From the NCBI RefSeq assembly GCF_964204645.1, contig NC_134028.1, positions 26,448,153 through 26,512,152 on the forward strand: DNA of 64,000 nt. The letters are read 5' to 3'. Source of the stretch: Tubulanus polymorphus (taxonomy: Eukaryota > Nemertea > Palaeonemertea > Tubulaniformes > Tubulanidae). Shown in pieces: positions 12,485 to 38,200 of the stretch (position 1 is the stretch's first letter; each line of letters begins with the position of its first letter). The notes below the pieces were generated by a model. The model was not told the origin of the DNA. It did not search any database and saw only the letters and a program-made list of their open reading frames with translations. The position numbers and the translations under genes were made by a program.

Positions 12485-12631
12485 CACCAGAGAAAACCTG
12501 ATGGCATCTCTTCAAGCCACGATACAAACCGTGCAAATATCGATGCCATCAGGTTCGAATCCCTGTCGGGGAGGATGGATGCCTGCACTCATTGGCAGAG
12601 GTGGTTACGATTACGATTACGATTACGATTT
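12485..12631 (+). mobile_element. Possible tRNA-derived SINE fragment
   Basis: GGTTCGAATCC at 12552-12562 is a perfect RNA polymerase III B box. About 40 bp downstream a hexamer run (TTACGA repeated, 12605-12631) forms a simple tail as in many SINEs. No convincing A box and no cloverleaf could be drawn, so a functional tRNA is not supported. Confidence 0.35.
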
Positions 12632-12740
12632 ATTTACACTCCAACCATTTCCATGGTATATGGAGGAAAACTATTACACATGTATATACAAATATTTACA
12701 AAACAACACTAAAGTGATTAAAATTTAGAGAATGAAAACG

Positions 12741-12840
12741 TAACGAAATATATATATACATCAACTATTTACAATACTATATATACTATTATATACATCA
12801 ACTATTTACAATACTATATATACTATTGGAGGGATCTATA
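12741..12840. repeat. AT-rich short tandem duplication
   Basis: A ~43-bp segment containing ATACATCAACTATTTACAAT is present twice in a row, followed by GGAGGGATC. Confidence 0.7.
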
Positions 12841-13410
12841 TACATCTAAGCCGGTCTTAATGAATTTAGCTAAGTTGACCGTTGGGTTTTTCAGAATATC
12901 AAGGTTGAATACACAGATAGCGCCCCGAGAGATTATTTCTAGGTGCATAGGTCATCAGTCTTCGTTTTAGTTATGCATAGTTCTAGTATCGCTGAGTGTG
13001 CATAGGTCTTCGTTTAAGTAGCGCAGTTTTAGTAACACCCCATTTCACTGCCCTTCTATTAATTCACTGCTTTTCACCGGGCGGCCCGTGAATTATTTAT
13101 GATCTCTGGCAGTTGAATCAGTTGCAGTTTCCTGGAAAACTTTAACTAGGCTACACACGCGTTCTGAAGAGAAACTAAGCTTCATTCTGATCTGAAGTTA
13201 TTTTGAACCAAAGGAAGGAAGTTTCATATTCGATAGCAAAATGGACTTCGGCTAATAATCCTCCGTGAGCAATAAATCCGAACCCTCAACATTAAAAACA
13301 CGTTATACTTCTTTATTTTACAATTTCATATCGAATGAAAGTATATAATTTATACAAATTGCGTACAGTTTAATATTATATTCCAGGGGTGACATTCAAT
13401 CGTGCTTATA

Positions 13411-13424
13411 GCGCCATCTAGTAA
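13411..13424 (-). promoter_or_regulatory. CTCF-like core motif
   Basis: The reverse strand reads TTACTAGATGGCGC, close to the core recognised by animal CTCF (CCA..AG.GGC-type). A second site lies at 13924-13935. Motif match only; binding is inference. Confidence 0.3.
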
Positions 13425-13923
13425 CATTAATACTTCAACATTCAAATACATTTTACTTTGTAATCTTAACTGATGATTTAAATCCTTTCAATAATCATCA
13501 TTCATTTCTTGTACAACAACTATTGCTTTAATTTCAGGATTCCACTCGACAAGACGGATCTTCAAAAAGCTTCTAAATAGCAAAAATTAAGCTCTAAGTG
13601 CGCAACAAGTCATGCGTATTTACCTTGTACTAAAATATAAATTCATTTTGATCTCGTATAAATTCAGGAACTGAAAAAGGAAGACTTTCATTCATGCTTC
13701 CTTTATGACGCAGTATATGCTACAACTATGGCAATGAAGCTTTTTTTAATGGTTTTTAGTTTCAAAATTGATTGGGCAAACATTGGTTAACTGGCTTGGA
13801 TGATTCGTTTGTAATTTGCATTACCCGGAAAGTGGGAAAACATAGCCCATGATAGGTGTGTACCGGTGTGGGCCCGCAACGATGCAGTTTAGTACGTACT
13901 AAAAAAAGCTTACCAGCTCATAC

Positions 13924-13935
13924 TGCCATCTAGTG
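13924..13935 (-). promoter_or_regulatory. CTCF-like core motif
   Basis: The reverse strand reads CACTAGATGGCA, 30-75 bp before the two CCAAT boxes upstream of BTAF1. Motif match only. Confidence 0.3.
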
Positions 13936-13966
13936 CCCGTGGGGTTTCCCAGCGATATCAACGTTG

Positions 13967-13999
13967 ATTGGTCGATGGATTTTCCGGCGCTGTGATTGG
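13967..13999. promoter_or_regulatory. Paired inverted CCAAT boxes (NF-Y type)
   Basis: GATTGG occurs at 13966-13971 and again at 13994-13999, 28 bp apart, in the only moderately GC-rich stretch before BTAF1. Paired ATTGG boxes are typical NF-Y sites about 60-100 bp before a start of transcription. The likely target is BTAF1, whose start codon is 720 bp downstream, possibly through a noncoding first exon. Confidence 0.45.
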
Positions 14000-14033
14000 T
14001 CAATAGAAACTGAACAATGGAGGTATATGGAAT

Positions 14034-14174
14034 ATGGCGACCAATATAAATATGGATGTCGACGAGGACACTTCTCTCCTGGTGCTCAGAAAAAAAGGTG
14101 CGGTAATGTTAATCGTCAACCCGTTAACATTGATCGAACGTGCGCATGTAATTTATGTGTATTTACTGATGTGA
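14034..14174 (+). CDS. Unrecognised small ORF or upstream ORF, 46 aa
   Basis: An ATG-started frame directly downstream of the paired CCAAT boxes begins MATNINMDVDEDTSLLVLRK and ends at a TGA near 14172. An AATAAA lies at about 14226. A possible donor (AAAAAAAG before GTGCGG) sits after codon 21. It could be a short independent transcript, an upstream ORF in a BTAF1 leader exon, or chance. I do not recognise the protein. Confidence 0.25.
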   Translation: MATNINMDVDEDTSLLVLRKKGAVMLIVNPLTLIERAHVIYVYLLM

Positions 14175-14720
14175 TTATTGAACACTATTTGTATAAAACA
14201 TCGTGATAAATCTAGAAATACTAAGAATAAATCCCGGCATTAGCACATAGCATCCCACGAAACGATCGCAATCGATCAAAAAAAGCATCGATGTTACGGC
14301 ACACTGTTACTGTGTGTTACTGTTATGACGTAAGGTTGTCCCTAAGTTGATGTTGCTTCTTGAGATTGTTGGATAATGGATATGATCTGCCAATATTTGA
14401 TCGTTCACATTGTTGCCCAACCTACATTCGTTTTCATAAATCATTGATTATAAATTATACAAGGGGCAATGCATCACAGGCATTGACTTAATTTTGCGGA
14501 CACCGCTTTTAAGTAGTTTGTTTGTGTAATCAATAAATTTTTGATACTTGAAACTCTTACGACTGGGTTTTAGTTGGCTAATTTATTAGTTAGGCCTACT
14601 GGAGAGTTTATGGCATTCAAGGACAAGTACCGGATAATAGATTAGAGATTTTAATTGCAGTATATTTCTGATTACAGGCTGCTGTTTTATGATATGTAGT
14701 AAGCCACATTCATCTGAAAC

Positions 14721-29649
<14,929 letters not shown>

Positions 29650-30380
29650 TTCCTGAACGGATACCGTATCTTCATTTGACAAACTTATCATTTCACGCAA
29701 AGAGTTGAGCACGACATTAAGTGGACTTCTTATCCTCACTGCGTTCACATTGTTCACATACTATTTATCCACTGTGACTTTTGTTTGCGATCAAATAACC
29801 ATTTTCAGCCTGGGCCAAATATGGCCCATGCCAGATTTTAGGCCTAGGCCAACTGTTCACACTGAGTTCACACTGAGTTCACACTGAGTTCACACTGAGT
29901 TCACACTGAGTTCACACGACAGCCTGTTTGACACATTCAGCACGCGAATCAAATTATTCCATATGAATGCTTATTGACTCCAGAAGTGCTCACCTCACTT
30001 GCCATTGCATCGTTTTGATAACAAGTGAGTAATTTACGTGTGAATGCGCCCTCTAATTAAGAACAGGCCAAATTTGACTCGGTCTGGTCTGAGTAAATTG
30101 TGTTGATAAAGCGGTGATGGCGTCTTTTACCTAAGTTATCTCGAGGAGCTGATATGAGGTCACGTAAAAATACACATGCGGTCAGATATATAGACTTGAT
30201 TCATCACGTGATGCGCCATTAATTGATTAAGTTGAGTGACTTATGCTCGAAAATCATTTCAATAATTAGTTAGATCTATCTATGCATAATAAAGGTAATA
30301 ATTACTTGTGCTCAATAGGATGCTCTCACGTTTCATGATATTTACTGTTGTCTATTCTACGAGAATAAAGCGATTATTGT
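29650..30380 (+). other. BTAF1 3' UTR region with polyA signals
   Basis: AATAAA occurs at 30288-30293 and 30364-30369, about 640 and 715 bp after the BTAF1 stop codon. An 11-bp unit GTTCACACTGA repeats about six times at 29855-29920 inside this presumed UTR. Confidence 0.55.
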
Positions 30381-31160
30381 ATGAAATTAGTGAATTTTTC
30401 TGATTATTGTGAGTGGATGCTGAATAAGGTTAAGACCGTAGTTTACGTCACTTCTATGCAGTGTTATTCCAAAGGTTATGGGAACAGCCATTCGGGACAC
30501 TTTAACAGTACAATATTATTTTGGGCACTCTTTCCAGCAGCAACTAAAGCAGTTTGTAGCCTGGAAATGCACTGAAATTTCCCAGACCCTTGTTTGCCCT
30601 TTTTCAGTGTATACGCCTTTTCATTTCTTTGTGCTCCCATCAAAGTTTGCTCCTGCAAATAGTCTTATCTAGAACTGGTGGAATTATTAGATGTGATTCA
30701 CCATTACGGATCAACAAGACTCGGCAGTTGGTGTTTGCTATGGCTATATAGATGCTCCTTCAAGACCCAAACCTCATCATGACCAAAACTGCCAATATCT
30801 GAAGCAAATTTTCCACTGTTCTTTCCAATAGTAGCGAGCGAGAGCACCACCTCAAATTGGATAATCAAAGACGAAAAACCCCAAAAAAGTTGATTTAACG
30901 AATCGAGTTTAATTTAACGTAATCATCTATAAAATACAATCTACACATTATAATTGTTACACAACACACAATTCCGGCTAGAAAAGATCAGTTGTATAAA
31001 TCTGGTTTATCTTTCTTCATGGAATCCGGACGAATGACTGTAACGAAACAAAACAATCAAACAGTTCATTTCTGTAGTTTATTAAGATTTGTTCCATACA
31101 CTCAAAGCTTGTTGTAACGCCAACTTCAGGACCTGAGAAAATATGGCACGGTACAATAAT
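30380..31160. other. Intergenic between BTAF1 and the minus-strand gene
   Basis: No exon recognised apart from a possible terminal exon of the minus-strand gene (31078-31140). Read on the minus strand, CTCAG at 31133-31137 precedes a frame ending ALQQALSVWNKS then TAA TAA, with AATAAA overlapping the stops. Confidence 0.4.
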
Positions 31161-31163
31161 GAA

Positions 31164-31169
31164 TTTATT
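31164..31169 (-). terminator. PolyA signal AATAAA, minus strand
   Basis: Lies 87 nt after the first possible stop codon (31256-31258) of the small minus-strand gene, so it suits the short 55-aa form. Confidence 0.4.
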
Positions 31170-31255
31170 ACGAGGTATGGGTCCAACAAATAATGCCCTG
31201 GTGTTAGGCCTATAACAAGCTTTGTGTATGTGTCTTTGAGGTTTGATTCTCTAAT

Positions 31256-31775
31256 TCATTTACCAGTATATTCGTATCTGTATTTGTGAAAGTCATCATA
31301 GTTTTTAGTGATTCTGTATAATCCTAAACCAGCAAAGACAAAACCTGAAATCAGAAAAATATTCAATTTAAGACTCAACAAATGGCATCAGTTGAAAAAT
31401 ATATTAGAACCTACCATTACCTACCTACACCACAATAGATCAGCGATCCCATCACTTCAGGGATTTGATGCCATCCTTGTTTGAAAATCGAAATACCTGT
31501 AAGTAGAATTCAGAATACAAGTCATCTTGAGAAGTGCTTATACTCAACACCGTTTTCGAGTCGACTCTGGAAAGTGAGGTATTGGTCTAGAAACTGCATT
31601 CGAACTCAGATTTCGAGGCATATCACAAAACTAAAATGTTTCATTAAAGTTCTATTTGAATGCTCTCATCGTGATTAACATTATGATTTGTTAAATCGGT
31701 AAATTCATATAAAAATAAATGAACAGTGTGAATAATAAACGAAAATTTCATCTGAAAGTTACCTTTAGACGCCAT
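31256..31775 (-). CDS. Small single-span membrane protein, possibly a complex I NDUFA3-type subunit
   Basis: Three minus-strand exons join in phase: 31775-31763 (ATGGCGTCTAAAG, donor GTAACT), 31496-31431 and 31344-31256. They encode 55 aa: MASKGISIFKQGWHQIPEVM, then a hydrophobic span about residues 21-37, then a basic/aromatic tail NYDDFHKYRYEYTGK. Acceptors TTACAG and TTTCAG and both donors are good. A short N-terminus, one membrane span and a charged tail are typical of mitochondrial inner-membrane accessory subunits. The 'W..IPE..GS' pattern reminds me of invertebrate NDUFA3-type proteins, but this is memory only. A donor overlaps the last codons (G before GTAAAT), so a fourth exon may replace GK-stop. 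The gene is head to head with cytohesin, 456 bp between start codons. Confidence 0.6.
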
Positions 31776-32231
31776 TTTGACTTTACTAATTACCGAAATG
31801 TTAAAGCAATTTTATTTGCTTTTTTATTGTGAAATGCAAAGATTCCGAGGGTTTATTACCACTGAATTGAATTTATGCTCATTTAATATTTTTTTGATTA
31901 ATTATTGTATTTTGCGATAGATCATTCGAAAATGCGTGTATCATGTCGGGCTAGACTGGTTGCCTGTCCAATTCTGAGTTGGACTGGTTCAGTTGGCGCA
32001 GAATTGGACAGGCGACCAGTCTAACTCTGAGTCAGAGACCGATTACCAGTCTAAATAAGTATTTCGTATCTGTTTTGTTTGGCAGCTAGTACGTCCAACC
32101 GGAACGCTTCGGAGAATAAGAACCAGGAAGTGAACAACTATTTTACTAATTTTATCCCGTTTTGAACCACTATGACGACTCGTTTTATCAATAATTAATA
32201 GATTAAATAGTCGGTTAATTAAAGAATCAAA
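31776..32231. promoter_or_regulatory. Shared divergent promoter region
   Basis: The start codons of the minus-strand gene (31775) and cytohesin (32232) face away from each other across 456 bp, which must hold both promoters unless 5' introns exist. No TATA box stands out. The interval also contains a strong hairpin (31952-32023). Confidence 0.55.
31952..32023. repeat. 72-nt hairpin with 25-bp stem in the divergent promoter
   Basis: The arms 31952-31976 and 31999-32023 pair over 25 bp with one mismatch (TAGACTGGTTGCCTGTCCAA on the left); the loop is 22 nt. Size and stem suit a miRNA precursor on either strand, but small foldback MITEs are common in this window. Confidence 0.75.
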
Positions 32232-35200
32232 ATGGAAGCAAATTTCAATATGTCTGGTAAGTGTTTTAGATTGTCATTTTTTCAACTTTCAGTTCAACTT
32301 CACCCACCAGTGACTCAGTGCCTAGCAGCACTTGCTTATAGTAGGCAGTGGCAGTGGCAGTGTATGGTGTCCTAGCGTTCACAGATACACCACCAACCAA
32401 CATTAGGCCTACAATTCCACTGCCTAAAATCCTTAACCTGATTTATAAATAATACACAGCTGGTAATAGAAAACAACTATATTGATACACAATATTTTAC
32501 TTGTTCAGATATGTCTCGCCTAAAGCTGTAGGGTTTAAATCGAGCATCCGATTCTAGGATTTGTGTGGGGGAGACCAGTGTTACCATTACCATCTATAAT
32601 CAATGTATAATCATGTCTAACTATGCAGGGCTGTCTGTTTTAAATGTTGAAGGCTTCAGATTTTCTAAAACAGATTTAAGAGTTGTTAGTGTAAGCTGCA
32701 CACGTTGGATATACCTTATTTTACTAAAAACAAACAGTTTGTTAATGTAAAAAAGTAATCATTTAGAGGAGGCCTGAATTGTGATAATAATGTCGCAATC
32801 TTTTGCTGAATACAAACTGTGATTGCGATATTTTCAGATCTAACGTTGGAGGAGCAGGAGCTACTGTTGGGTATCAGGAAACGTAAGGAGCAACTCCTCC
32901 TCGAGATTCAGGTGAATATTTCTTCATTCTTTCATAGTTGTATCCGATGAACTTTACTGATCTATGAAATATTCTTATCACTTTATCATTTGTAGCAATT
33001 GAAAGATGAAATTGCAGAAGTTACGAGTGAAATGGAAATGATTGATGTTAACGATGATAGGTAAGAAAGTTTACATTTCCACTTGAAACAAGCTCTAGTC
33101 AGCAGCTGCTTGGCTGGCAAGTCATTTATTTGAAGATTGTGATATTGCTTGTTCGTGAATTTGATTATGGGACAGCCCCTCCTAATCTCCCTCTCGAGTG
33201 TTAACACTTGTGATGATAGACTGCTTGAAGAATGGTCTGAGCGAGGACTGTATGAAAAAATTTGTCGAAATTAAGTCATGAAATTTTACTAAAAAAGTCG
33301 TGGAGAGTCACGTACGTAATATGAGATCGGTCATGGAGGCTATGAACCTTGAAATGATAATGATGATGATGATAGTTACCATTTGTCAATTAGGGCTGAT
33401 GGGTTCAGAGTATTTCACAATTTACTTCTTCCTCAATTTGAACGTTTAAGTTCAGGCGAAATACATTTAGCCAGTTTCGGAAAATATATAGTTAAGAAGA
33501 ATTTCTAGTGTCAGTCAGTCAGGAATAAACTAAAAAGCTAAAAATCATTTCAGCCTTATACTACTACCAAGTGGTCGAGTGTCGGATTAGGAATTCATGA
33601 ATTGCCTATTAATTTGTTTCATGTTGAGTTTCTATTGACTGATTATGGATTTACAGTTAATAAGAGTATAGACCTATGTAGAGTTTATTATGAGACGTGT
33701 ATGTCACAGTGTAGTGAATATAAACCCGCGTTAGAACAATCAATGTTTATTTGTCCTAGTTATAGTGAATATACGGGGCCGGATATTGTTTATCTGTGTA
33801 AGTATGCGATGTAGGAGGATTGAATCATAATATATCCTGACTCCATAACAAACTTCGTACTTTAGTTCAAGCATCTATCAGACTTTGTGATAGATATGTT
33901 TTGAAACACAGAGTCCCATGATGTATATTATTGCCTCGTTTCACATATGGAACAAAGTATTTTTGATGGTGTCTCAAAAATAAACTCGTTCAGTTGCTGG
34001 TTAGAAATAGATTCATATTTTTGGCACCAATTCATTGATAGATCTCTTCGTAAATAGAATTCATGAAATGAACACCAGTTTCAACTTGTCTGTGGTTGGT
34101 CAGGTTGAAGAGTTGGTCACCTGGTGCAAACTGTTAGGGGTCAGTCTGTTATTCAGCCAGTACAGTTACCTGATTAACCCTAGGGTTGATCAAAATCTAG
34201 GGGTATGGCTATTAGTGAAGAGGTGGCGTGGCCTAGAAGTGACTACATCATTAGGGGTCAGTCTGTACAGCTAGGTTTACATTTACCTTATCAACCCTAG
34301 GGTTACACGGTAATGGACCTCCACTCTCATAAGAGTTTTTTAGCCCTAGGGTTGTTGTAATTGGTTCCACCCTTGGTAGACAATTTAACAACCGAACCCT
34401 CACAAGGGACAGTTTCACCTCACAGGAGACAGTTTAACCTCACGGGAGGCAGTTTCACCTCACGGGAGGCAGTTTTACCTCACGGGAGGCAGTTTCACCT
34501 CACGGGAAGCAGTTTCACCTCGCGGGAGGCAGTTTCACCTCACGGGAGGCAGTTTCACCTCACGGGAGGCAGTTTCACCTCACGGGAGACAGTTTCCCAT
34601 GTGAGGCAGGCTGTGTGATCTCAGCACAGCTTGTTGTGTTTTACAATGAACAGCTACGTGCTCAGTGTACAGTGTCTGTTCCGTTCTCTCTCCTCACTTT
34701 GTTAATAATGATGCTAGTGGTAACACACAATAATGAGTTGAGTCTAAAACTGTCTCTACTCCTCACATAATCAACGATTCATGTGGATTGAAATGTTTAT
34801 CGGATTTACACCTGGATTTTTATTTTATGTTCGGACGGATGATAATTATTAGTTACTCATGATGCCGTATTATAGGTGAGCTATAGTAATAACCACTCGG
34901 GAGCTGAGTCTCGCGGAGCTGAGTCTCACGGAGCCGAGTCTCGCAGGTCATTCAAATTGTGTATCGATTAAACTCTGCGAATGTTTATGAAAAATTATGA
35001 AAAAAAGATGGATTGATATAAGTTTTGAGTTTGAACGCGAATATAACCGTTCCTGGTTAAAACCATTGTTACGAGTGGAACTAAAACCAACAACAAGCGC
35101 AATCACAAACTTTCATCATTAATGTTTCATTTGATAAGCGTTAGATTTTCTGCTTCCTAAAAAAAGAATGGAGCCGTTATTTTATATAATGCCATGAGTT

Positions 35201-38200
35201 AGAAGAGTATGTATACTACATGTATTATAGTAGGTTAATGGTTAATGGTTTTCCATTTCGATTAATGTTTCGTCCCAGATATCGAAATCACAATAGAACT
35301 AAACGTTGATAATGAAGAGTGATTATTATCGGATATTTTGAGTGGTTTGATAATTAATGTGATTAGTTCTGGAGGCCTCGTATGTGATTGAACCAACGGA
35401 TACTGAGTAATAGTTAATAACAAAACACAAAGTCGTGATGATTGTTTATTTCCTGACCGTTTTTTAACTAAATCTTTAATCAGTTTTTTGGTTTCTCTGA
35501 TGATGAGGTTTAGTCAAGACTTCAAAACTGTCAGAATAATTGTTAAATCATCAACAGTGGTTTTGCAGTTTTTTTGGAAAATAAATAGTTAAATCATCAT
35601 CAGCTGTGGGTTGCTTTTATTAACATTGAATAATGAGATTAGTATCAGTGCTACCAGTCATAACTAGTTCGTGTATTACTCAATGAAACCATGGACGTAT
35701 AAACTATAGTTTATACGTCCATGATGAAACCTGGTTGAACCCTGTGTAGAACCCGATAATACACGGCGACCGTTCTCATCACTTTGTCACCTTTTTCTGT
35801 TATTTTATTCATGTTTTGTACGCGATAATGGTTGCACTTTGAAAATGATGTCAAAAGCTTCTCGAACATAAGAACTTCCTTTTTATCGTCGGTCGGTGGA
35901 TGTACGCGTAGATCTGGTGGCTTTCTATCGACTCCGAGCTTTACACGAGATGCTCTTGATATATTTTTGAAAATGTCTCTTAGTCGTGTCAGGAATACCG
36001 GTGCGACGACGATGCACCGGTTTCAACCGGTTTCAGCAACGACTGGCGGCTTTTTCGACGTAAAAATCTCTTTGTTTCGTGCAGTAACGTGTTCAGTAAC
36101 AACACGTGTCTTTACTCGGTGTTTCCCCCCGTCGAGAATAATTGAAACACGAAGAGAAACAATAGAACAAAAGGTTTTAAGAGATGTCGTTTCATCGCTG
36201 GAAATATCGACATCGCTTGTGACTTTCTGTTTGAATTCTGTTCCCAGAGAGTTGAATCATGGACTCTAAATCGAAACCAGGTCTTTACAGGCCGAGCCTG
36301 TCTCATCTCATCTCAAATTCGAACAGTTTTTCAGTTGGATCCTGTCTCCTATTGTCTCAAATTTCAAAAGTTTACCATACCTAGCCTGTCAACATGCTTC
36401 AAATCAGCTTCTCAGCATCTGTTATGTAACCGGACCTAGATTACAACTACTGTTTTTGAGAGTAGTTTCTTTTTCTGAGACCCGAAGAGATCAACTATTT
36501 CTGAGGACTCTGATAATCAGAACAATTAATGTCTTCAATTGAACGATTATTTTCAATATCGAACTACTCTCATGTATATATCAGGTAGTCTGGTATTTGT
36601 AGCAGGGTCGAGATATAGTCAGTCTCTGTTGTATGGGATTGTGTGTAAAATATCCATGAATGAAAATCGATCAGTTTGTTTCACGAGACGAGCAGGCTGT
36701 GGCATGTGTGTGTGTACGTATAATGTGACATCTGTACTAGAAATGAAATGAGACGATATTTGTTTTTTCATTCATTCACGATGAATCATACATTTTCATG
36801 TATGAACATTGATTATTCTCTCTCAACTCTCTCCTCTTCTATACAGCTCTAGTATTATAAAGCCCGCATGTAATCACTCATTTTTAAGTGTAATTATCAA
36901 CATCGACAAAAATCTCAATACACACAACTAGAGATGAATCATTGAAACCCTGTTTAAATACAGATACACGATGATGCAGTTCCTCCGATACTGGACCCGT
37001 AGCACGCTGAATATGTGACTGGGTTTGTATTTAATTTGGTTGGAACCGAACGTGGGTCTGATGTACACGACCACTCCCCCCCCCCCAATCTTTAGGCGAT
37101 CAAGTCATAGAAAAAACGCGATACAGACCCTGTGTCTGTATCGCGCCCTGTCAGACTCTGTGTCTGTATCACGCCCTGTCAGACCCTGTGTCTGTATCAC
37201 GCCCTGTCAGACCCTGTGTCTGTATCACGCCCTGTCAGACCCTGTCTCTGTATCGCGCCCTGTCAGACCCTGTGTCTGTATCCGGTGTCATTTAAATGGT
37301 TACAAATGAATCATTCAGACTCATCAAACTGAAATGTTAGTATTTCAGCTCGCGCCGCCGCGGTGCAGCGCTGGGTAGTCATTTCTCTCCTCATGTTAAA
37401 GCCATTAATCCTGTCGAGAAGTGATTGTGAATTATTTTGATGTTAATGTCGGCTCCTCATTGTCGCTGGGTTCTCTGTCGCCAGCCCCTTTAGTCTGCGC
37501 CCGCCCGCCTGCCCGCAGATCCGCGTGGTTCCGTTGTTTTTATAAATGAGTCTCATTAGTGTATGTGTTGAATGTCTGACTGTGTCGTCTGCTGATTAAT
37601 GTATTCTCTCTCGACTGACTCTGCATACAGCTTACCATTCCAGCTTGACCATTAAATCATCGATTCATCCGGTTTCAAATACATCGAAAACTCATTCAGA
37701 TATCATCGATGGTATATTTGGCAGTAGTTTTTACTCTCTTTTAGAGTTTAGCTACTTCCAAAAATATCAAAATACCTTCGAAATCAGAATAGTGATTCTA
37801 GTTCATTTCGAATTAAACTCTACTTTTTTATGTCAACTTTCTCTTTGATGAAAACTTCTATAAATGATTAGAGATGTCTAGTTGGTGCTAGACTCTGGTG
37901 CAACTAGTGTCTGGAAGGTCTCTCCTCGTTCCTGGCTGCAGTAATCACTTGAAAATAATGAAATTGAATAAGTACAAGTTGCAGGTGCAACTGAAGCGTC
38001 AGTCTTAGAATAGAAGAAAATTGTTTTCTTCGAATGACCTTGTCTTGTTCAGTTAGGTTTCTCTGTAGGTTGTATTACAAGTTAGAACTGACAGCTATCT
38101 CTTTCTCCTCTTTCCTACAGTTAGTTACCTCGGTTTAGTTCTCAGCCCCTGTTGTTGAATTTGTACGTTTTTTCACTAAAATACTCGAGGTATTTCGGAA

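Noticed and set aside
12540-12600. tRNA gene suggested by a perfect B box
   Set aside because: No A box, acceptor stem or anticodon arm can be drawn; a SINE fragment fits better.
14034-14097. Joining the short upstream ORF to BTAF1 as an extended N-terminus
   Set aside because: The only candidate junction (14097 to about 14678) puts the BTAF1 start codon in another frame.
35832-36269. 145-codon plus-strand frame in cytohesin intron 3
   Set aside because: No ATG at its start, no splice sites of matching phase and no recognisable family.
37025-37332. Overlapping frames with cysteine-rich periodic peptides
   Set aside because: They arise from the 28-bp minisatellite, which is open in several frames.
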